A stretch of 11,503 nucleotides of DNA from Sphingobium sp. (GTDB lineage: Bacteria; Pseudomonadota; Alphaproteobacteria; Sphingomonadales; Sphingomonadaceae), in contig JASBTC010000296.1 of NCBI GenBank assembly GCA_030148625.1, positions 1 to 11,503 on the forward strand. Direction: 5' to 3'. The notes beneath the pieces were generated by a model. That model had not been told where the DNA came from, ran no database searches, and saw nothing but the letters and a program-made list of their open reading frames with translations. Within the stretch, counting starts at the first letter, position 1, and each line of letters starts with the position of its first letter. This document shows, one piece after another, positions 1 to 6,435 of the stretch. The translations under genes and the position numbers were made by a program.

Positions 1-2
1 TC

Positions 3-2660
3 AGCCAGCACCGCTGGCCAAGTCTCAAGAAGGATCGCTGGAGCATAAACGACAAGCTGAGCCGCTTTTTGCCGGCCGGCTTCTACTACAAGACCTTCAT
101 GTGGCCGAAATCCTTCTGGGACCGAGTCTACGAACCGAACATCCGGGCGGCAGCAGGCCTGGGCGTCGCACCCGATCGGGCCGATCCCGATCGCTATGAC
201 CACCGCTACGCCCATTGCGAGTTGCTCGTGGTCGGTGCCGGCCCAGCCGGCCTCTCGACGACTCTGGCGGCGGCGAAGAGCGGATGCCGGATCATCCTGT
301 GCGACGATCGACCGCGCATGGGCGGCTCGTTGCTGTCAGCATTCGGCGCTACGATCGACGGGGAGGATTGCCACGACTGGGCGGCGAGGGCGGTCGCCGA
401 CCTGGCGGCAATGCCGAACGTGACGTTGCTGCCGCGAACCACCGCCTTCGGCTATTATCCGCACAATCTGATCGGACTTGCCGAACGGCTTACCGATCAT
501 CTTCCAGGCAGCCCGGCGAACGCGCGCGAAAGGCTGTGGAGCGTTCGCGCCGCCCGTGTCGTCCTGGCTACGGGTGCGTTGGAACGACCGCTGGTCTTTC
601 CCGACAATGATCGCCCGGGCATCATGCTCGCCGACGCCGCCCGCCATTATCTGCAAGTTCATGGGGTCGCGGTTGGCCGTCGCGTCGTCGTCGTCACCGC
701 CCATGATGCGGGCTATCGCAGCGCGCACGAGCTTCATGCCGCCGGTATCGAGGTCATCCTGGCTGACGTACGGCCTGAAGCTGCGACGGACGCGCCTTTC
801 CGGGTGATCGGCGGCGCGCAGATCGAGGGCACGAGCGGCAAGTTGCGCGTCGCTTCGATCACGATCAGCGTGGGCGGATGTCGCGAGCGCATTGCCTGCG
901 ATGCCGTGCTGATGTGCGGCGGTTTCACACCTTCGATCCATCTTGCCTCGCAATCGCGCGGCAAGATGGCGTGGAACGCCGATATCCACGCCTATGTCGC
1001 GTCGGGTTCTGCCGAAGCCGAATGCACCATCGGTGCCGCGCAGGGGCGGTTCGAGCTGGAGGACGCGATGGCGGACGGCATGCGCGCTGGCCAGGATGCG
1101 GCCGCTGCAACCGGTTTCGCGTCCGGGACAAGCGGCAAGCTGCCGAAGATCGATGTGAGCCATGCCATCGGCCGGGGCGGCATGATCGGCGCCCTCCCGC
1201 ACAGCCGCGATCCAGCGCGCATCAAGGCGTTCGTCGATTGGCAAAACGACGTGACCGTGCGCGACATCGTCCTCGCGACGCGCGAAGGCTTCCGCTCGAT
1301 CGAGCATGTCAAACGCTACACCACGACCGGCATGGCGACCGATCAGGGCAAACTGTCCAATCTTAATTCGCTTGCGATCGTTGCCGGGGAAACCGGTCGG
1401 CCTGTGCAAGAGGTCGGGTTCACGACGTTTCGCCCACCCTACACGCCCGTAACGTTCGGTGCGTTGGCCGGGGCCGCACGCGGCGACCTGTTCGATCCGG
1501 TTCGACGGACGCCAATCCATGACTGGGCGGTTGCGCAGGGCGCGGTGTTCGAGGATGTGGGCTTGTGGAAACGCGCGCGTTATTTCCCGCATGCGGGTGA
1601 GGACATGCGCGCTGCAGTCGACCGCGAATGCCTGGCCGTTCGCCGATCGGTCGGCTTGTTCGACGCCTCGACCCTTGGCAAGATCGAGGTCGTCGGTGCC
1701 GACGCTGCGGAATTCCTGAACCGCTTTTACGTCAACGCCTGGACCAAGCTCGGCGTCGGTCGCTGCCGCTATGGCGTGTTGCTGCGCGAGGATGGCTTCA
1801 TCCTGGACGATGGCGTGATCGGTCGGCTGACACAGGACCGGTTCCACGTAACCACAACCACCGGCGGCGCGGCGCGCGTGCTCAGCATGATGGAGGATTA
1901 TCTCCAGACGGAATGGCCCGACTTGAATGTCTGGCTCACCTCGACCACCGAACAATGGTCCGTCGTCGCGGTACAGGGTCCCGCCGCTCGCGACGTTCTC
2001 AGCCCGTTGGTCGAGGGTGTCGACATCTCGGCTGACGCATTGCCGCACATGAGCATCGCCGAAGGCACGATCTGCGGCGTGCCGATGCGGCTGATGCGGG
2101 TGAGCTTTACCGGCGAGCTTGGCTTCGAGGTCAACGTACCGTCCGGCCATGGACGCGCGATCTGGGACACAATCTGGCAGCGCGGCCGAGAGTTCGGCAT
2201 GACCGCCTATGGCACCGAAGCCATGCATGTGCTGCGCGCCGAGAAAGGTTACATCATTGTCGGTCAGGAGACCGATGGCACCGTCACGGCGGATGACGCC
2301 GGGTTGAGTTGGGCGATCGGCAAAGCCAAGCCCGACTTCGTCGGCAAGCGTTCACTGACCCGCCCCGCCATGTCGGCGTCCGACCGCAAGCAATTGGTAG
2401 GGCTCCTCACTCTCGACCCAATGGCCGTTCTCGACGAGGGCGCTCAGATAGTCCTCGGTCAGGAGGGACCGTCTGTCGGGCACGTCACCTCATCCTATTA
2501 CAGCGCCAATCTTGGCCGCTCGATCGCGTTGGCACTCGTGCGAGGCGGACGGGCATTGAAAGGACGTCGACTGCGCGTGCCAATGCCGAATGCGTACATC
2601 GACGTCGAGGTGGTGAGTCCTGTATTTGTCGATCCGCAGGGACGTCATCTTCATGACTAG
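3..2660 (+). CDS. soxA: Sarcosine oxidase, alpha subunit (5'-truncated by window edge)
   Basis: Large subunit of heterotetrameric sarcosine oxidase, which oxidatively demethylates sarcosine to glycine, passing the one-carbon unit to tetrahydrofolate and forming H2O2; cytoplasmic. The frame is open to the left edge, and the residues before the TTG at 69 (SQHRWPSLKKDRWS...) continue the family sequence, so the true start and the N-terminal ferredoxin-like part lie upstream. About 885 residues are visible against roughly 1000 for the family. The dinucleotide-binding motif GAGPAG is encoded at 234-251. The region around 1240-1460 holds the family blocks DWQNDVTVRDI and HVKRYTTTGMATDQGK, and FRPPYTPVTFGALAG follows. 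From about 1570 to the stop there is a GcvT-type folate-binding domain (LFDASTLGKIEVVG, LREDGFILDDGV, LRAEKGYIIVGQETDG). The frame shows no internal lesion. The stop overlaps the soxG start, as expected for a soxBDAG operon. The family assignment is very secure. Confidence 0.95.
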   Translation, partial: SQHRWPSLKKDRWSINDKLSRFLPAGFYYKTFMWPKSFWDRVYEPNIRAAAGLGVAPDRADPDRYDHRYAHCELLVVGAGPAGLSTTLAAAKSGCRIILCDDRPRMGGSLLSAFGATIDGEDCHDWAARAVADLAAMPNVTLLPRTTAFGYYPHNLIGLAERLTDHLPGSPANARERLWSVRAARVVLATGALERPLVFPDNDRPGIMLADAARHYLQVHGVAVGRRVVVVTAHDAGYRSAHELHAAGIEVILADVRPEAATDAPFRVIGGAQIEGTSGKLRVASITISVGGCRERIACDAVLMCGGFTPSIHLASQSRGKMAWNADIHAYVASGSAEAECTIGAAQGRFELEDAMADGMRAGQDAAAATGFASGTSGKLPKIDVSHAIGRGGMIGALPHSRDPARIKAFVDWQNDVTVRDIVLATREGFRSIEHVKRYTTTGMATDQGKLSNLNSLAIVAGETGRPVQEVGFTTFRPPYTPVTFGALAGAARGDLFDPVRRTPIHDWAVAQGAVFEDVGLWKRARYFPHAGEDMRAAVDRECLAVRRSVGLFDASTLGKIEVVGADAAEFLNRFYVNAWTKLGVGRCRYGVLLREDGFILDDGVIGRLTQDRFHVTTTTGGAARVLSMMEDYLQTEWPDLNVWLTSTTEQWSVVAVQGPAARDVLSPLVEGVDISADALPHMSIAEGTICGVPMRLMRVSFTGELGFEVNVPSGHGRAIWDTIWQRGREFGMTAYGTEAMHVLRAEKGYIIVGQETDGTVTADDAGLSWAIGKAKPDFVGKRSLTRPAMSASDRKQLVGLLTLDPMAVLDEGAQIVLGQEGPSVGHVTSSYYSANLGRSIALALVRGGRALKGRRLRVPMPNAYIDVEVVSPVFVDPQGRHLHD
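2638..2642 (+). promoter_or_regulatory. Ribosome binding site deciding the soxG start
   Basis: AGGGA lies inside the 3' end of soxA, ten bases before ATG 2653. It supports that start over the upstream TTG at 2626. Confidence 0.45.
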
Positions 2661-3165
2661 TGATATTGCCAAGCCATCCCTGCCATCGACAATCGAAACG
2701 CTCCCGCCGAAGAAGCGACACATCTTGCGCTGTCGCGAACCCCGCATCGCGGCGGCTTCCCTGCTGCTTGGTATCGAACTGCCGAGCACCGCTTACGGCA
2801 CGGTATCCCAAAATGGCCTTCATGCACTCTGGCTCGGACCTGATGAATGGCTGATCCTGGCTGAAGCCTTGCCTCCCGTCTCGATCAGCGATTGGACCGG
2901 ACTAGGCGCCAGTTTCGTCGATGTCAGTGACCGCCAGATCGCCCTGCAAGTGTCCGGTCCCAAGGCCGACTTATGTCTCGCCAGCGGATGTCCGCTCGAT
3001 CTCGCGGCGGGGGCGTTCCCCGTCGGCGCAACTACGCGCACCGTCTTTCACAAGGCCGAAATCATATTGTGGCGAACCGGCGAACACCGTTATCACCTGG
3101 AAGTCTGGCGATCTTTTGCACCCTATGTCGTGGAGCTGCTCGAGCAGGCAAGCAAGCCTGTTTGA
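2653..3165 (+). CDS. soxG: Sarcosine oxidase, gamma subunit
   Basis: Small subunit of heterotetrameric sarcosine oxidase, about 170 residues, structurally related to part of the GcvT fold and required to assemble the complex with SoxA, SoxB and SoxD. Recognisable family blocks are ALWLGPDEWLIL (about residues 56-67), SFVDVSDRQIALQVSGP, SGCPLDLAAGAFPVGA and the C-terminal WRSFAPYVVELLEQA. I chose ATG 2653 because it overlaps the soxA stop (ATGACTAG), a usual translational-coupling layout, and has a purine-rich site (AGGGA, 2638-2642) at good distance. An in-frame TTG at 2626 would add nine residues but has less support. The gamma subunit is the least conserved of the four, so the call rests on these blocks plus its place directly after soxA. 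Together they leave little doubt. Confidence 0.92.
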   Translation: MTSDIAKPSLPSTIETLPPKKRHILRCREPRIAAASLLLGIELPSTAYGTVSQNGLHALWLGPDEWLILAEALPPVSISDWTGLGASFVDVSDRQIALQVSGPKADLCLASGCPLDLAAGAFPVGATTRTVFHKAEIILWRTGEHRYHLEVWRSFAPYVVELLEQASKPV

Positions 3166-3302
3166 TGGGGTACGATATGCGTGGCGTTGCCGCCGTCCCG
3201 GACATTGCGAAACGGGTGCAGGCGATCCGTACGCAGTCCGGCTTCACCGGCAGCTCGCGCCCCATCACCGATCGCCCCCACGCCGACGGCCGAGATGGTT
3301 GA
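3165..3302 (+). other. Small ORF between soxG and the AtuA-type domain, possible gene remnant
   Basis: A 45-codon frame begins at ATG 3165, sharing one base with the soxG stop (TGATG), and ends in a TGA (3300-3302) inside the start region of the next ORF. It reads MGYDMRGVAAVPDIAKRVQA and onward. I do not recognise the product. By my count 35 of 45 third positions are G or C, higher than in the competing frame over the same stretch (about 27 of 39). The frame may therefore be, or have been, coding. It could be a real coupled small protein, or debris left when a larger gene between soxG and the AtuA-type domain was deleted. The overlapping starts and stops favour translation; the lack of any recognisable family favours debris. 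Confidence 0.25.
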
Positions 3303-3624
3303 CGTACCACTGATCCGGCTTGCCTGGGGCCGTAGCGGCGACAAGGGTGACAGCGCGAATATCGGCGTCATCGCGCGCCACGCGGACTATCTCGCATACC
3401 TTGTGTCCGGCCCGGTCCGGCGCTTCGAGGTGCCGGGGATCGACGCGCTCAACTTCCTGCTCGCGAACGCGCTCGGCGGCGGCGGCATCGCCTCGCTACG
3501 CATGGATCCGCAGGGCAAGGCCCTCGCCCAGATCCTGCTCGACCACCCTATCGGAATCCCGTGTGCGCTCGCCGCGCAACACGGGCCTGTTTGCGCCGAG
3601 CGAGATCTCGCCTCACCCGAATAG
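3295..3624 (+). CDS. Orphan AtuA-type C-terminal ferredoxin-fold domain protein
   Basis: A 109-residue protein matching the C-terminal domain of the acyclic terpene utilisation protein AtuA family, which also occurs as separate small 'AtuA-related' proteins. Diagnostic blocks are VPLIRLAWGRSGDKGDSANI (residues 4-23), PVRRFEVPGIDALNF (40-54) and ALGGGGIASLRMDPQGKALA (59-78). The large N-terminal AtuA domain is absent; soxG lies immediately upstream. From memory of the family, about 15-20 residues that normally follow IARxxxYLxxL (here ending near residue 36) are missing, so the domain seems internally shortened. I chose ATG 3295, which overlaps the stop of the preceding small ORF. An in-frame GTG at 3181 would add 38 residues, the last of which (RAPSPIAPTPTAE) resemble the Ala/Pro-rich linker before this domain in full-length AtuA. 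The biochemical role is unknown. It could be a functional small protein or the surviving end of a decayed gene. Confidence 0.6.
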   Translation: MVDVPLIRLAWGRSGDKGDSANIGVIARHADYLAYLVSGPVRRFEVPGIDALNFLLANALGGGGIASLRMDPQGKALAQILLDHPIGIPCALAAQHGPVCAERDLASPE

Positions 3625-3645
3625 GCTGGTCGAGATGGAGGAATT

Positions 3646-3680
3646 GTCGTGGCACAGGTCACGCCTGTTCGACGTTTTTT
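3646..3680 (+). terminator. Candidate Rho-independent terminator of the sox operon
   Basis: The arms GTCG (3646-3649) and ACAGG (3654-3658) face CCTGT (3664-3668) and CGAC (3670-3673) around the loop TCACG. A single G and a run of six T (3675-3680) follow. The position, 22-56 bases after the AtuA-type ORF, is right for a terminator. The stem is weak because an asymmetric internal loop separates the two paired parts, so termination could be leaky. Confidence 0.4.
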
Positions 3681-3902
3681 CGCCAGCCGCCAAATCAGTT
3701 TCGCGCGCGTATGGAACGCCAGTTCGTCCTTGATCTGGTCGTCGCGCTAACTTTACCAATTGGCGAAAGCAGATCACGGGCGCCAGCATTCGATGGCTCC
3801 ACGGCAATTGCCTTGCCGCGGAGCACCCGCCTTCGCAAGCACGACAAGCACAATCCGTGCGCTCCCAACGCGGCCCAGCCGTTGGCGATCGCACCGGGGA
3901 GA
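3681..3902. other. Intergenic stretch between the sox and peptidase modules
   Basis: No frame here looks coding. Frames on both strands are short, rich in Arg, Ser and Cys, and match no family I know. I see no convincing -35/-10 pair: TTGATC (3730-3735) and TAACTT (3748-3753) are only 12 bases apart. The promoter of the hydrolase genes most likely lies here, but I cannot place it. The stretch is locally more AT-rich than its neighbours, as expected for a regulatory gap. Confidence 0.4.
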
Positions 3903-3909
3903 GGGAGGT
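3903..3909 (+). promoter_or_regulatory. Strong Shine-Dalgarno upstream of ATG 3921
   Basis: GGGAGGT sits 11 bases before ATG 3921 and is among the best ribosome binding sites in the window. It argues for initiation at 3921, 35 codons before the ATG that begins a clean signal peptide (4026). The two start signals conflict; see the S9 peptidase entry. Confidence 0.5.
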
Positions 3910-4025
3910 AAAAGCGACATATGCAGCATCCGACCTTTCGCGCTTCGACACTATACGGCCGCACTGGTCGTGGCTGCCTCGCCGTCCTGCGCCGTGTTGG
4001 CGCGCATCAGACACAGAAAGCACTT

Positions 4026-6416
4026 ATGCATAGATCGATCACCGCCGGCATCATGAGCCTTATGCTGGCGGGAAGCGCACTTGCCTCGCCCTCAACCGAC
4101 GAGATGTCCGCCCGCTATGCCCGTGCGCTCGCATCGACGGGCCCAGCGCTCGCGCCGCTGATCCTGAACGCAAACGTCACGCCAACCTGGTTGAAAAACG
4201 GTGACTTCTGGTATCGTCGCGCGCGGCAAGGTGGGAGCGAATTCCGCGTCGTTCAGGTATCGGGTGCCTCGTCCTTGGCATTCGATCATGCCCGCCTTGC
4301 AGAGGCAGCCTCGCGCGTGACGAGAGCCAGGATCGGCGCATGGGACCTCAACGTCGCGGCGCTTGAGCCGGCACGATGGGTCGAGCTGACGTTTGAAGGC
4401 AAGAGCGTACACTGCACGCTTGTGGACTATCAATGCGCCGGGCCTGCCGCGCCATCCAGCGCAGATCCGCGTCAGACCGTTTCACCAGAAGGCCGCAAGG
4501 CGGTCTTCGTCAAGGACCACAATCTGTGGCTTCGCGATCTGGGCAGCGGGCGCGAAAGCGCGCTGACCAGCGACGGCGCGCCGTATTTCGCGTGGGGCAA
4601 GCTCCCCGATTCAGCGCTGCTCACCCTGGTGAACGAACGCAGCAACCTTCCCCTGCCGCCTTGGGGCGCAAGCTGGTCGCCGGACGGCCGATACCTGGTC
4701 GCCACCCGGATCGACGAACGGCCGATCAAACCATATCCGTTTCTCGAGTCGGTGCCGCAGGACGGAAGCTTCGCCCCGATCGTGCGAACCGCGCGTATCA
4801 GCCTGCTCGGCGAACCTACCCCTGTGATGACCGCGATGGTGTTTGACACCGTCACCGGAACACGCGTGCCCATTGCCTTGCCGGAGGGCTTCTCGAAATC
4901 CAATCTGATCGAGATCTTCGGCTGGTCGGCAGACGGCAAGCGCTTCTACACCCCCATGCCCGGCGAAGGCCGCGATCTCGAGTTGACCGAGATCAACGCC
5001 GAGACCGGCGCGATGCGTACTCTTATCAGGGAGCGTGCCAAGGGTTTTCTCGGCCTGAACAGCGAGATGTACAACGCCCCCAATGTGCGGCTGGTCAATG
5101 GCGGCCGCGAGCTCATCTGGTATTCGCAGCGCAGCGGATGGGGCCATCTCTACCGCTACGATCTTCGGACCGGCAAGCTGCTCAATGCTGTAACGCAGGG
5201 CAATTGGCTGGTGCGCGACATCCTCCATGCCGATGAGGCGCGCCGATGGGTCATCTTTACGGCATCGGGCCGCGAAGCGGGCGATCCCTACCGCCGCCGA
5301 GTCTATCGCGTGAACTTCGATGGATCGGACCTGACGTTACTGACACCCGAGGATGCGGACCACACGCTGGCGGGGCAGGCGACCGGTGCCTTCGCGCTGT
5401 TCTTCGGCATCAAGCCGTCGGCCTCGAAAATTTCGCCGGACGGCGCGGCCTTCATCGACAGCTGGTCAACCCCCACCACCCCACCGGTCACGGCGCTGCG
5501 CCGCACCAGGGACGGCCGCATCATCGCCAAGCTTGAGACCGCCGACGTCAGCGGATTGAACGCCCTCGGCTGGCTGCCGCCGGAGCATTTCGTGGTCAAG
5601 GCGGCTGACGGCAAGACCGACATCTACGGCGCGATCTGGTGGCCGGACGCCACCATGGGGGAGCGGGTGCCGGTGATCGACAATCTATATGGCGGTCCAC
5701 AATCCTCGATCGTTCCGCATGGCTTCACTGCCTCAGGCTTGAGCGACTCGTTCGCGATGACGAAGCTGGGATTCGCGGTCGTCACTGTCGATGGACGCGG
5801 CACGCCGCTGCGCTCGCAAGCATTTCAGGACGAGAGCTTCATCAACTTCGGCGATACCATGGTGGACGATCATGCCGCTGTCATGAAGCAGCTCGTTGCG
5901 CGCTATCCGCGCCTGGACGCCGGCAAAATCGGCGTGACCGGCCACAGCCTCGGCGGCTACGTCTCGACCCGCGCAATGCTGCGGTATCCCGACACCTTCA
6001 AGGTGGGAGTCTCGTCCGCCGGCTCGCATATCTACGAGGCGCTATATGGAACGTCGGGCATCTTCCAGCATCCCGACTATGGCAATGGACGCGAGCTGAA
6101 GCCGACGCCGGATGCATCGCCCGCCAACTACCGCGCCATGAGCAACGCGCCGCTGGCGGCCCAACTGCGCGGACGCCTGCTGATCGGCTATGGCGAGCTG
6201 GACGAAAACGCGCTGTCGGCGTCGACCCTGCAGTTCGTCGACGCGTTGATCAAGGCGGGGCGCCGCTACGATCTGATCTACCTGCCCAATACGACGCACC
6301 GCTTCGGTTCCGGTGGGGATTACTTCACGTTGCGGCGCTGGGACTATTTTACCGAGCATCTGCTCAAGATCGAGCCGCCGTTGCCGCCCTACGTCAAGCC
6401 TGGCGCACCAAACTAA
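4026..6416 (+). CDS. Exported S9 family peptidase (DPP-IV / prolyl oligopeptidase type)
   Basis: A 796-residue serine peptidase with an N-terminal beta-propeller and a C-terminal alpha/beta-hydrolase domain, expected to remove dipeptides after proline or cleave proline-containing peptides in the periplasm. The first 22 residues (MHRSITAGIMSLMLAGSALA, cut near ALA/SP) form a typical Sec signal peptide. Propeller repeats are visible as SWSPDGRYLVA and YRYDLRTGKLL. In the catalytic part, NLYGGPQSS and VTVDGRGTPLRSQAF are S9 landmarks. The triad is Ser641 in GHSLGG, Asp726 in GELDENA and His758 in NTTHRF. GHS replaces the more usual GWS of DPP-IV enzymes. I start at ATG 4026 because of the signal peptide. 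ATG 3921 has a stronger ribosome binding site but would prepend 35 Arg-rich residues whose third codon positions are only 57% GC (20 of 35), against 74% in the next 35 codons. The length fits the family. Nineteen bases separate it from the next gene, so the two are probably co-transcribed. Confidence 0.88.
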   Translation: MHRSITAGIMSLMLAGSALASPSTDEMSARYARALASTGPALAPLILNANVTPTWLKNGDFWYRRARQGGSEFRVVQVSGASSLAFDHARLAEAASRVTRARIGAWDLNVAALEPARWVELTFEGKSVHCTLVDYQCAGPAAPSSADPRQTVSPEGRKAVFVKDHNLWLRDLGSGRESALTSDGAPYFAWGKLPDSALLTLVNERSNLPLPPWGASWSPDGRYLVATRIDERPIKPYPFLESVPQDGSFAPIVRTARISLLGEPTPVMTAMVFDTVTGTRVPIALPEGFSKSNLIEIFGWSADGKRFYTPMPGEGRDLELTEINAETGAMRTLIRERAKGFLGLNSEMYNAPNVRLVNGGRELIWYSQRSGWGHLYRYDLRTGKLLNAVTQGNWLVRDILHADEARRWVIFTASGREAGDPYRRRVYRVNFDGSDLTLLTPEDADHTLAGQATGAFALFFGIKPSASKISPDGAAFIDSWSTPTTPPVTALRRTRDGRIIAKLETADVSGLNALGWLPPEHFVVKAADGKTDIYGAIWWPDATMGERVPVIDNLYGGPQSSIVPHGFTASGLSDSFAMTKLGFAVVTVDGRGTPLRSQAFQDESFINFGDTMVDDHAAVMKQLVARYPRLDAGKIGVTGHSLGGYVSTRAMLRYPDTFKVGVSSAGSHIYEALYGTSGIFQHPDYGNGRELKPTPDASPANYRAMSNAPLAAQLRGRLLIGYGELDENALSASTLQFVDALIKAGRRYDLIYLPNTTHRFGSGGDYFTLRRWDYFTEHLLKIEPPLPPYVKPGAPN

Positions 6417-6435
6417 CCGATGCGGAGAGCGAAAC

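Noticed and set aside
336..2228. A 630-codon open frame on the - strand across soxA
   Set aside because: It is the shadow of soxA in GC-rich DNA. Its translation is Arg/Ala/Gly/His-rich with no recognisable domain, and soxA on the other strand is unmistakable.
3730..3753. TTGATC...TAACTT as a sigma-70 promoter for the hydrolase operon
   Set aside because: The spacer is only 12 bases, too short for a working -35/-10 pair.
3613..4023. A - strand open frame across the intergenic region, considered as a transposase or other remnant
   Set aside because: It is Arg/Cys-rich, lacks any DDE or resolvase motif, and I see no flanking inverted repeats or target duplications.
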